Of a stretch of DNA of 64,000 bases, positions 48,301 to 59,428 are shown piece after piece; the first letter of the stretch is position 1; each line of letters starts with the position of its first letter. Both the position numbers and the translations under genes were made by a program. The notes under the pieces were generated by a model, which saw only the letters and a list, made by a program, of their open reading frames with translations, was not told the DNA's origin and did no database searches. The stretch lies in contig OZ035962.1 in NCBI GenBank assembly GCA_964034945.1, positions 113,957,234-114,021,233 on the forward strand. Reading direction: 5' to 3'. Origin of the DNA: Chrysopilus asiliformis. Taxonomy: Eukaryota; Arthropoda; Insecta; Diptera; Rhagionidae.

Positions 48301-51300
48301 GAGATGCACCGTGTTTGAAAAGGGGATTTGCTTCTCCTTCTCTAAGGATAATTCATAGCTGAGTCAAATTGAAGGCATTAAGCTGTCGACGTGAAGCTGA
48401 AAATTTGCATTTTAAGGTATCAAAACCCTTTGGAAAAAATTGTTTTCCTCTGTGCGACTCTTTTAATTTTGTACACTTCACACCAGTAGCAATGAATATC
48501 GAGGAATATCAAAGAAGGGGAGATTTTTGGACCTTGCTTTGGATTTTCTTTTTCTGGTCAAAGGGGTGTTGATCGAGCCCTGCTTGAGAAAAAAAAACCC
48601 TTTTAGCTTTTATATTTATGCCAAATGAGTGAGTGGCAGATTTAATTTATGTCCGGCATGTCCACTAAAGGATTTAAAAACTAGACATTTTTATCTAAGG
48701 GAATTGAACTGGAAATTCTTCTTTGTAGAGTTTGCATGATGCCAAGTATTTTGACCAATTTTCCAGTATTGGAAAATTGTCTAAAAGTTTGGTTCGAAAA
48801 TAAGAAAAAAAATCTTTCAGAACTTTGAGGGATTCAAGGCCATTGTAGCCCAAATCCATATAGGAAATCTCAATGCGGTCCATTTTAGTAACCCTTGGAT
48901 GTCTTCCCGATTTTTTAAAAATAATTGCAACAAAACAGCAAAATTCTTGCAACAAAATAGCAAAATTCTTGCAACAAAATGGCAAAAACCAAACAGAAAG
49001 CTATTATTAAATATTAAAGCCGATTCTAAAGGACTAGGTATGGAAATTTTCACCCTCGAACTTGTATTTTTTTTTATAATATTAGCTTTTTAGTGAAGGC
49101 CGAATTTTTTTTTTGTGAAGAAACAAACAAACGGCAACATTTCACTTAGGGGATATCAGATATAGATCAAATTGTTTACAGGATGTATAGGTACTGGCTC
49201 ACCAATTTTCAAAATATAGGCGTTGAGAAATCGTGGTGGTCCATATTCATACATTCCATGCAACCACACATCCAATCAAATCACGTCCTTCTTTTTGGAA
49301 GCAGCTTTAAGATTGTGTTACTATTCTCTTGCAGCTTTTAGATTTTATCATAGTTTTCGGGCTTTTAAATTTAATTTTAAGTTGTGTAACACCTGCTGCG
49401 TATATTTATTAATTGGTTTTAGTAAAGGGTATGATTCTACAGAAATAAATAGGAGATATGAAAAGGGCGCGCAGGGTAAGACCTTTCAAGATGATTAAAA
49501 AATTCTAAAAATTTTATCAGAAAAATGTCTCTTTCCCTTAAAAGATTTGATTCCTAGTGATAAACTAAAAATGGGAATACACGAAAGAGAATTCTGCTGA
49601 AGAAATTCTTCGTTGAGAATGTTTGATGGATTTCCGGCATCAGGACATATTTTTAATAAAGGCTAGAGCCTGTAGGATTAGCCTAATCCAGTCGCTGTAT
49701 GTAATTTTGTAATCAATGTTTTGGGTGCTTCGCTTTGATGTGCAAATGCCGCAATTTGTTAGTTAACTTGAATACTTGGACCAACCACCGCCAGTCGAAT
49801 TTCCCGGCAGCATTCGCATTTAATCCGACCTAAGCTGTCATTCCATGCCATTGATAAGCTCTGGAGCCGGCGGGGTTTCAACTGAGGTTGATTTAACTTA
49901 CACATCGAAATCTAGCTGTTTTAAAGGGAATTGGGCTTATTTCCAATAACGACACATGCTTGGTATTTTTCATTACGATTATTTGTCTAAAGGGTTTCTT
50001 GAATTGGAAATTCAGATCTTTGTGAAAAAATAATAATAAAGAATAACAGCTTCGTTCTACTCAAAGTTACCCTCCATTATCGACTATTCCAGTGCCGTTT
50101 TCCAATTCAGTCACTCACTTGATGCACCCTCACTAAATTAAGGGCTGACCCTTTTCATAATGCACGCTAATTACACGGCAAACATGCAAGAAACAATTGT
50201 TGGTGCTGTTGGTGTCATTATTAGATCGCACCCCCCAGGGCTTCATCCACTGGACCGGCAGTCTACGGCTTCTTCTATGTAATATTCTATAATTTTTTAT
50301 CCAAATGCCATCCCTACTCCTCAAATGTATTGGCGTTCCAATAGGTGGGAGTCATCCATATGTCCGACAGTGTCCAATTATTTTTTTTCTTGATATTTCA
50401 TTATCTTTGAAAAATAGCTTTCTTAATTTCGCCAACTATTTCGGTTTTGTAGATGACGGTGAGGACGGGGCTGCGTGTTGGGAATAGGAATTTCCGGTCC
50501 GTGTGCGCTATTTGATAGAAAATGTTTTTTTGTCGTTTGATTCTCAAAGTTCTCATCTACCTTGGTTAAATTCTCACGGATATTTGAACAAATAGTTCAT
50601 TAAACTTTTGATGTTTCATCTTGGATGGACGTGGATCGGGTTTAACGACGTAACGATGGGCATTTCAAAGGAATTTTGACCAATCCCAGAGGATGGCTGT
50701 TTTTTTTTTTTTTGAAACTGTAATCAGGAATTTCATGTTACATCGCAAGTTAAATAGTTTTATGTCGTACAATGAGTCTTTGCGGTGTGAATTGTGAATG
50801 AATTTTTCTTGCCTCCGGGATGTTGGAATTTCTTATTATCGGCCATGAGTAACCTTCCCCCTGGTAGTATTTTTTATGTTGTTTTGTTTATTGTGGTTAA
50901 TTTAGTTTGTTCATAATGTGTGCATTTACAATTTCGTGAATTAATCTTTGACACTTTTTAATTTGAAGCATTTTCTTATGGGCTGCCCATAAAACAAGTA
51001 ACGCTAATTTGTGTCATTTTTAACCCAAGAAAGAAAACGACCGAATTTAAAATTATTGAAGAAAAATGCCAAAAAAAAATCTCTCGCATTATAAACAATG
51101 TTTTAGTTTATAAATAATATCTTTTCCATTTTCATTTCTGACAACCTTTTATTTGAAATGCAAAACGGTTTTTGGAATTGAACCAAAAAACTATTGAAAT
51201 TTTCATGAACCAAAACCAAATCGGTACCAATTTTTGAAAATTTAGGAGCCAAAATGAGGATCAAATTTTAGAAGCCCCAAAACCTAACCAGATTTAAAAA

Positions 51301-52780
51301 CATTTGGTTTATATCTTTGCTTCAGGCTTCACTTTGTCTTTATAGCATTTTTTTTATGTCGACACCAAACATTTGCCAAATGCACGTGAATTACGCCGAA
51401 CACGGGAATGATTGATTTACTGTGGTTTGCCTAAGTTGCCCTTATACTATTTGTAGAATTTAGACGAATTGTATACTAATAGCAATCATATGTTTGATAA
51501 AATCTTAAAAATATCGTTGGTAATGTTTTAATTTGTTATAATTTTTATCAATAAAAAAGCTGGTATATTTCTTAGAAATTGCGCATTAAAAACTAAATTT
51601 AGGAACACAAAAAAAATTTTTGATGAAAAAATATCAGTCATCATTCATATAGAATATGAAGTTTTCTACAGAAATGATTTCGACTGTTGTTGACAAGGCA
51701 TTAAAAATATCAATTGGGAAATGTGTATAAATAAACCACTCAAATGATATACTTGGAAAAGCGATCAGATAAAGCCTTTAATGCACAAGAGAAATTTAGA
51801 TTAAAAAAATTATAACTTAACCTTATATTTGTTAAATTTCAAATATGTGTATAAATTTAAATTCACCCTGATTGCATTCGTATTCATTTAATTTGGAACA
51901 CGCGACTATTTTTCACAAGAAAAAAAAATCATTATAAGTCGCGTTTAATACATCTCCCGGACCAACATATCTCGTGAAATATGCTTCTTCTTCTGATTAT
52001 TCATACACAATGACCGAGTTTGCACAGGAATAGCACGCGGCTGCTCTACATTTATCCTTTACAAGAAGGGACTCCTTAATTGTGATGCAAATTGCTTACA
52101 TTTTGTGTTTCCCAAAGGACGCCGCGTTCAACGCGAAACTAGTTCAAGGGAACCCCTTCCAATCGTCAATACCACTACTACAAGTGTAGTTTTCATAAAA
52201 AAGGGAATTCGACCCTTTTCAGGAATATTTTGTTTGTTATTCTATGATCCCTTTGTAACCTCCGGCAGCGTTGATATCGACCACCAGCGAAGTGCAGGTT
52301 TTTTAAAGATCGGTGCTAAAGTTTACAAGCCAAATGTTTGTCTTTCGCCATGGAAATTTCATTATAAAGTTTTATTATTTGTGATGAATCTCTTATGACC
52401 TGCGGACTATTGGAGCAACTGGAAAATGATAGAAATCTGTGATGGCGCCACTAATTGAACGGGTATAGCCGGCGCTGGTTCATCTCCCCAAAATTTATTT
52501 GACAAAAAATCACAATGTTGGGTTGGGACGCATAAATAGTTGAAACATTAAACTACGACCTATTAACGATTTTATGCGTTTGAATTCGGATGCGTGACGA
52601 GGAAGTGTCACTCTTAACATTTCTCTTTGCACAATCGTAATCGTAGATAGGAACATTAAGGCATAGGAATATCAGCGGATAAACTTCACTACATAAGTAA
52701 GGGCATTGAACATGGTCACTGAACATAATCATCAAAATGCATAAGTTTTAGAAGATAGTGGTGCTTTTGTCGTAAGAGTA
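45346..52780. other. Long gene-free stretch
   Basis: More than 7 kb without a supported gene. It includes a 22-bp triple tandem repeat (listed), CCATCCAT-rich text at 47670-47720, GATGAT-rich text near 46410-46495, and a TAG|GTAATA word at 47111 whose pyrimidine tract is too short to rank as a recursive splice site. The frame at 52105-52398 (97 codons) is unrecognised. Confidence 0.5.
48925..48987. repeat. 22-bp tandem repeat, three copies
   Basis: The unit TTGCAACAAAATAGCAAAAT(TC) occurs at 48925, 48947 and 48969, the last copy incomplete, with single-base differences. Confidence 0.9.
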
Positions 52781-53583
52781 CACTCAGAAAAAAGAACCGT
52801 GGTTTTCGGTCGTCAAAAAAAAGGGGGATTTAGAAAATTTTACAAAATTTTTAAAATTTGAAAAGACTCACACATGTGGTTTTTACCATGTGGTTTGTAC
52901 CACATGTGTCCTATAGAGGGCGATTTAAAAAAAAACGAACCGTTTGCGAGAAAATATCAAAAATCTTTTCCATTTGTTTGGAAGAGCGGCGTGGGTGGTT
53001 AAATTTTTCCCATTCTCAGACGAGATTTATCTTTTAGTAAAAGCGTGTTCCATGCCAAATTCCAAATCTCTACATCATCTCTGGTTCTCGAGTTTTTCAA
53101 AGTTTTTGTATAAAAACATTCAACATAAAATGACGTTTCATTATAGCTGAAAGGTATCATCTCACCGTTAGGTGGATTAAGCAGTGTTTATTTTATGATA
53201 CCACCTACATAAAATCAAACTTTAAACAATTTTTTTTTTTTTGAAAATCAAGACAAACTAATTGATATGAATTGTTTTAGAAAAACGTTTTATTGTTCTT
53301 TCGATTTGTTTGTGATTTTTTCTCATTTTTTTAAATTACTTTCTGAAAATAGAGAAATGATTTCATACAAAACATCAGACCTTCTCCTAATTTCGCTATA
53401 TGGAGAGCAAAAATCGAACAAATCAAGGCGTTAGCACTAAATTTAATTCCTTGTAAGGAGTATTTCGTTATAAGGAGACTTTCAATATCTAGAGATTTCT
53501 TTATATACCCATGTTCTGCTGTATGTATAGAAAAACACCCACCTAGCTTTTCAAACATTTCATGTGAATTTTTTCTTCCAGTG
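52781..53583. mobile_element. Possible TA-flanked non-autonomous element
   Basis: The left end CACTCAGAAAAAAG resembles the MITE end at 33685, and the reversed right end reads CACTGGAAGAAAAA; both are next to TA. Near the left end an inverted pair (ACACATGTGG / CCACATGTGT, about 52870-52908) brackets a third copy of the word. The right end is only loosely similar, so the right boundary is uncertain. Confidence 0.4.
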
Positions 53584-54640
53584 TAGTCACTATCAAAATA
53601 GTAGTTTTCAGTTATTTGTTTGACCTGTTCACATTCATGTTCATATTGTGTTGCCTATGTTGTCGCAGCATAAATTTGAAATTTACTCACCAGCTTGGCG
53701 CAACTATCGAATTTTCCACTTTTTTCTGTTAACTTCGAGGTGATTTCCGTTATGGACAATTAACTCTTAGTTTTATGTGTCCGGTGGGTGTGGCCTCTTT
53801 AAGTAAAAAATAATCATAATCATAATAATAACATTAAAAGACAGTTAAACACTTAAAGTGACTGATTCCAGTGAACTATGTCGATATATAGACAAGTATC
53901 GTGGTCTTTTGTAATTTCATATAGCAGGGGAGGAAAGCGATTTGAGTTTGCAAAGAGGAGCTATTGGATAGAAATGGTCATAAAAAGTTAACATCAATTA
54001 CTCCCCATTAATTTTGTTCAATTTGAGTCCTATCTGACTGATCATAATTTCAATAAAATAGAACAAATTCAGAATAGTGCTGGAATTTGTTGTCAAAGAA
54101 TCGATACCTTTTTGGTGAATTTCTGGTTCTCGTCTGAATGAAGTCAAGACTGACCAGAGTTATTGCCATGACTGGGAATTTCACTGTCGTTTTTATTCCC
54201 TGTGCGTTTTCTTTGTATAAAACTCGCCCGTATCCTGATTCACAATGTCTTCTTCCTTTCGTTTATATTCGATTCCTTATTTATGTTTCTACATACCTTT
54301 GCAGTTCAATTTTCTATGATGTTGCGGAGGGCCCAAATTGGTTTTTGGTTTGGGTTCAGGATTCCTTCGGTTTAGCAGGACTTTGAAGATGTCACGTCCG
54401 TCAATTTAGTTCTATTTTTCTTCCGTAAAAACCAAGTCATCTAGAAAATGAGATTTGAAACCGACTTTGATGAAATTTGTACGTGCGTGCGTTTCACTGC
54501 ATTTAATTGCGGTTGGAATTCTTAGCACGATCGGTTTTTGGAAAGGCATTTGAATTTTTGCCCAGACGGTTGTGATTTTCAAGAGTTTTGCTAGGAAAAC
54601 TAATAAAATTATTATGAAAAATCACATTAAATTACAATGT
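53584..54640. other. Non-coding stretch before splice motif 3
   Basis: AT-rich. The 82-codon frame at 54138-54386 is unrecognised. Confidence 0.5.
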
Positions 54641-54677
54641 TTTAATTATTTATTCTTTTTTCTTTTTTCAGGTAATT
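54641..54677 (+). promoter_or_regulatory. Candidate recursive splice site 3 (junction 54671|54672)
   Basis: TTTAATT (54641-54647) offers a branch-point-like word about 26 nt before the junction. A T/C tract (ttctttttttcttttttc) leads to TTTCAG|GTAATT, with acceptor and donor abutted. A second donor, TTT|GTAAGT, lies at 54715|54716, giving a 44-nt potential exon, almost the same length as that at site 2. Confidence 0.7.
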
Positions 54678-54715
54678 TTTATTCCAACTACTAGTGATAT
54701 TTAACGGCTCAGTTT

Positions 54716-54721
54716 GTAAGT
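54716..54721 (+). promoter_or_regulatory. Donor-like site downstream of recursive site 3
   Basis: GTAAGT at 54716-54721 matches the intron side of the donor consensus perfectly; the exon side (TTT) is poor. It sits 44 nt after the recursive junction. Use is inferred. Confidence 0.35.
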
Positions 54722-55090
54722 AATTAACTTAATTTGGTCGATTAGTAATTATGGATCGATATTTAGTTCAAGAATTTGATTGGACTATCCAAGGATCTAA
54801 ATAAAAACCCTCGTTAATTTATTTTCAATAATCTTGTTAAAAGATCTTTGGAATCAATAGTTTTAGTCAATGTTTTTTTTAACGGATGAGTGGTCTTGTG
54901 ACATTTATTTGACGGACTCTACACAAGGACCCTTTAAATGTTCCTGTTTAGATAAAGATCTACCCTAACGAGTTTTCATGCATTTAAATGTTGACTGAGA
55001 AACGGATTTTTTTTTTTTAGATTTTTATTTAGATATAAAGTGGTGATAAGTTCAGTTGAACGGGAACATAAATGGGAAACCATTAAAAAA

Positions 55091-55270
55091 CTTGGATTTC
55101 TTTAACATTTCATTTTAAATAAAAGTTTGTTGTTGGAAAGGTTGAATTTTCTTGCCCTGTATAACACGGCCTGTATAACCCTGTATAACTTGGATTTCTT
55201 TAACATTTCATTTTAAATAAAAGTTTGTTGTTGGAAAGGTTGAATTTTCTTGCCCTGTATAACACGGCCT
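55091..55270. repeat. Tandem duplication, period 98 bp, identical copies
   Basis: The 82 bp at 55091-55172 recur without a single difference at 55189-55270, separated by 16 bp made of further GTATAACCCTGTATAA text. Identity suggests either a very recent duplication or an assembly artefact. Confidence 0.95.
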
Positions 55271-57777
55271 TTAGTGCGGTTTATTGTATTGATTATGTGT
55301 TTTTAAATCCGCAGGACCTTAAAATTCTTATATTATTGATTAACTGAACACCACTTCTAACAGCGAACTTATTCGTCCTCAATTGTTTCAAGAGTGTTTC
55401 ATGAACGCATAACTCTTAATATAATTTGTATAAATCGTTTAGTTGTTTGGTTAGCCACATAATTTAAAGTTGAAAATTACTGAAAATTTACTGAATATGC
55501 CAGACGATGATTTTGTATGCATCAAATCTATTCGCAACGTGATCGAAAGTAAAAAGTTTGGACCGAAACGGAGACTGCGAAGTCGACTGTTTGGGATCTA
55601 AGTGCAGGCGCGCACCGCGATGGCAAGAATGGTGGCGAATTCGCTATTTTGGTTTTTTAAACCCATCAAAACTAGTATTTCAGTGTATGTTGAGATAGAT
55701 TGTAGCAGCCGCCCTAAAAAAAAAAAAAAAAAGAAAATAAAATGAGTTAAGTAAGGTCAGTAAAATCATTGATATTTACTTAACTAAAAAGTCCATTTGC
55801 CACTTGAGAAAAATCCCCTCACCTAACACTAAAGAAAAACAAAGTTAATATTTAAAAATTCCATGCAAATCGTAATAAGAGATTTTCTTATTACTATTGC
55901 TGCTTGGACGAACAATTGCTGCTTGGAGGTGTTGTTGCTGCTTTGGCAATCAAAGTCGATGGTACTTCCACCAGTTCCATCGGTCAAACAGCAAACGAAA
56001 TCATTTTCGTCGTTCGTTGGCTTCATTCCATTTGCTTCAACAATGATCGTTTTTCATTTCGCAGAAAGTTGATGTACAATCTGGAAGTAAAAGGAATCTT
56101 AATTTCAATCGAATGTATTACATGTAAAATCATTTCAAACTTACATTGATAACAAAAAAATATGAAGATTTTTATTTTCCATTATTCGACGACTTTCTTG
56201 TCTCATTACAGTTTGGATAAACAATATTCGCGTTGACTGATAATTCCTTAAAAGGTTTACAAAATTATTTCGGCGGTTATCTGCTTTTAAATAGAAATAC
56301 TTACCTAAATATACTTCTAAAACAAATGGTCTAAATTAAATATGGAATTCAAAATTAGCGCTTCGTTACCGTATTTTTTCTGAACATTAACAAAAAAAGT
56401 AGAATATAAACTATTAGGATGTAGAAGAGATATTATTTTCCTTACTCCCGAATTATTATTAGCAAAAATCTCATTACAGGGAGAAAATGAGTATCAAATA
56501 TTCATGCAGTGATCATTAGATAGTGCAAGATGATTGCGAATATTCCCTTCATAATCGATAGTTAAAAAGAGATATGGATACCCAACGATCTCGAGGTAGT
56601 TTCTCTAAAGTGGGAGAAGAAAAAAATAATTCTCCGAAGCTGATCCTCGATCCAAATGCTTCAGGATCTCGAATTTTTTTCTTCTGGCCTCGTTCCTCGA
56701 GTGAGGACGTAGACCGAATTTTTTTCTATGTCCGATTAAAAAAATATATAGAATTTCAATTAAAATTCCGTCAAGTGGTGCTTTAATTATCAAGATTTTA
56801 TAATTAACCCTTGAAAAGTGCGGTGAAGTTTAAATATTTTATTATTCTGTGAATCCTTGGTGCGAATTCGTAGATGCAAGGAGGGAAAACCGCATGGTCA
56901 GAAAGTTCTTGACCAAGGAATTTTTTTCACATTAATATTTCAAAGAATACAACTCAGGTAAAAATTTTCAAATTTTTGTGTGAGTGAATTTTCCTAATTC
57001 TTGGCTGTTCTATCAGGGCGAGGCCAGAATTTAATTTTATGTCTACTTCTAATTTTGTTCTAAACAAAATTAAAATTCTTCGTGAAGCCTGAACAAAGAG
57101 GCGACATTTTTTTCCGTCGATTTCATTGAAATCTTTTCCACCTGGGGAATAAAATTTTTGCTGAAAACTCCAGTTTGCCGAGTGCAGCATTTGCCGCAGA
57201 TTTCCAGAGGCTATAAAGATTTTCACCGTGGAAAAGCTGAAAAGAAAATTCATCAATTTCGAGATTTCCAGAAATAACCGGACTTTTGAGTAGCGGTATT
57301 TAGAAGCGGTTCTTTCAACTTTATAAAAGGAGCACATTTTTTTTCATCAAGAGTAATTGAAGTACATTTTTGCGACTACTGTAAGTCAGCCATCTTAAAA
57401 TATTTTCACATTTTTTATCTGTGCTAAAAACATAAAGAATTAGTTAAATTTAAAAAAACTACAATCGACGTAAAACAACAAACATATAATAAATTTTAGA
57501 GTAGTTAAATCCAGGATTAAATTTTGATTAAATTGTTAAAAAGTTTTGTGAACGTTTTCACCCCGTTCGTTTAACCTGTCGACGAAATATCGAAGTAGCC
57601 AAATTTTATGCTACTCCCTTATCATCGATAAAACTGAGCTCAATTTTTTTTGATCGATCGAATTACGCGAAAAGGATTTTCCTGGTTTATATTAGCCACA
57701 GATTTTATACGGTGGTGATCATGAGTTTTCCTAGGGTTAATCTTTTGTCTTTGTCACTAATTGTTTTAGTTAAATAT

Positions 57778-58060
57778 ATTATCGAATTATAAATTATTAT
57801 GATTATTCTATTTACAATTTCATCATATTTAAATTATTCTTATTATTCTATTTATTATTCCATTATTTAAATTATTATTATTCGTCCTTATTTAAATTAT
57901 ATTATTTATTATATTTGCAATTTCATTATTTAAAATATTATGGTTAACTATATTTACAATTTCTTTATATTTATATAACTAATTATTATGTATGCGCTAT
58001 CTGTTTAAATTTTTTTTGATCATTATATTATTTCAATTATTTAAAACCAATATTATTATA
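57778..58060. repeat. AT-rich block of imperfect repeats
   Basis: Words such as ATTTACAATTTCATTATT, TTATTATTC and TTTAAATTATTATT recur at irregular spacing, in almost pure A/T sequence. The same word (TTTACAATTTCATCAT followed by TTTTATTATTCCATT) also occurs in the leader of the retrotransposon at 58722-58757. Confidence 0.7.
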
Positions 58061-58256
58061 TGTATATGATAACTTAAGTCTATCTTAAAAAAACTTATTT
58101 GTTGCAACATTTTCGATAATAATACATATTTCGTACAAGCGAGGAAAACCAAAATGTTTCATTAAAACGGTTAATTTCAGGTGGGTGTGGGTGGAAATAT
58201 GCGGTGTGAAATAATCAGACAAAATTAACTTGGTCAGCTAAATAAGCGCCGATATC

Positions 58257-58504
58257 TGTAAATGCTTGAATACTACTTTAAGTCCCAAGATCCTTCCCAT
58301 AAGTAAAGTTATTTTATGTTGTCCATGAGTGGCACGAAAATTTATTTATGTAGGCGTAAATCGTTTGATGGTAAGTCAAAGACCCACTCCATATCCGGCG
58401 AGCTTAGTCGCAGCAAACGCCAGCGTGCCACACCGACGAGCCTCAAACATCAAACTTTAAAATTCATGCGAGTTTTGAAAAATCCTTACAAACGACGTCT
58501 TACA
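58257..58504 (+). mobile_element. 5' LTR of Ty3/gypsy retrotransposon (inferred bounds)
   Basis: The bounds are set by the start TGTAAATG and end TCTTACA, which form a 5-bp inverted repeat (TGTAA/TTACA) as LTR ends do, with the end lying 5 nt before the primer-binding site. Length would be 248 bp. No 3' LTR is in the window to confirm the bounds by identity. A TTATTTTATG word near 58308 could serve as a TATA-like element. Transcription would run rightwards into gag. Confidence 0.6.
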
Positions 58505-58509
58505 TAAAT

Positions 58510-58522
58510 TGGCGCCCAACGT
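58510..58522 (+). other. Primer-binding site, tRNA-Lys type
   Basis: TGGCGCCCAACGT is complementary to the 3' end (including CCA) of insect tRNA-Lys(CTT) as I recall it (...ACGTTGGGCG-CCA), over 13 nt. It would prime minus-strand DNA synthesis. Its position just after the LTR supports the LTR end chosen. Confidence 0.75.
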
Positions 58523-59428
58523 ACAGCTTCGGCCTAGTCCTGTACGGACGAAGCCAGCTAATAGCGATGTCCTTTACGGAGAATTCGCGAGGTATATTTT
58601 GACATTTTGTGGTCACATTACCAAAAACACCCTTCCTTTTATGATCCTCTAATTCCCTATATTAAATTTCCAATTGTGACTAGTGCAGTTTTCTGAGAAA
58701 ATACTGACTAGAATCAATTCGTTTACAATTTCATCATTTTTTTTATTATTCCATTTAAAATCCGTATCTAGTTCTTTTGAGTATTTATAATTTCTATTTG
58801 AGTCCTGGAACATAAAGTACACAGTATACAAAATGTTTCACGTTTGCCGAGTTCAAATTGTTTATACAATTAATAGCTATTTATTTATCTTTTGTATGAT
58901 TTTTTTTGAAATTGGAAACAACAGTTTTAATGAGTCTTGGATGTGAATTTAGTAACATCACAATAGCCATGAGCTGAAATAGTACAATTAACCTTAAACA
59001 AATTGTAGCATTTATTTGCACATAACTGAATGTAACATAATTAGTAGTGAGTCCCGAGACATAAAGTCTGAAAGACAAAATGTTCTCGCGTTGCCACATT
59101 AATATATGGTACAATTCGAAGTTTAATAAAGTCATAGAAGAGTCCATTTAGTATTTTTTTTGAGAGTCCTAGCATTGAGCTAAAAGCTTGTCTAGATAGC
59201 CTCTATTAATACTACATCAGTTTTGGCAATTTCATCATTTTCTTATTATAATTTTTTTGTATATTCAAGCATTTAAAATATATTTCACCTGCTCAAATTG
59301 TTCACACCATTGCATATTGAAGCCGCATCCACCTAATTATCTTATGAATAGAAGTTTTTTTCATTAATTGTTTAGAAATTGTCCTTTGAAGGATAGTATT
59401 ATTGAGTTTTGTTGTCTTTGGGCAGATT
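58523..59428 (+). other. Retrotransposon 5' leader, 0.9 kb, with degenerate repeats
   Basis: A long untranslated leader lies between primer site and gag ATG. It is AT-rich and internally repetitive: 'gagtcctggaacataaagt' (about 58800) resembles 'gagtcccgagacataaagt' (about 59049), and 'caatttcatcattttt.ttattat' occurs near 58727 and 59226. A single TGCATATT word at 59311 resembles the core of Su(Hw) sites found in the leader of the Drosophila gypsy element, but one word is not enough to claim an insulator. Packaging signals presumably lie here. Confidence 0.55.

Larger units (their letters stand above)
54722..58256. other. Non-coding AT-rich stretch up to the LTR
   Basis: No gene is supported; frames at 55829-56149 and 56954-57337 show no domain. 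A tandem duplication (55091-55270), an 18-bp A run near 55714-55732 and an AT-rich repeat block (57778-58060) are the visible structures. Confidence 0.5.

Noticed and set aside
56300..56320. - strand TAG|GTAAGTATT as a recursive site
   Set aside because: The donor is perfect but there is no pyrimidine tract before the AG.
1..58256. CRISPR arrays, bacterial operons or rRNA genes
   Set aside because: No regularly spaced repeat-spacer pattern, dense co-directional genes or rRNA-like conserved text; the DNA is eukaryotic in character.
59300..59330. Su(Hw)-type insulator in the retrotransposon leader
   Set aside because: Only a single TGCATA-type core was seen, whereas the known insulator needs an array.
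59402..59428. Gag starting at 59402
   Set aside because: That position is TTG; the first ATG of the frame, in good context, is at 59429.
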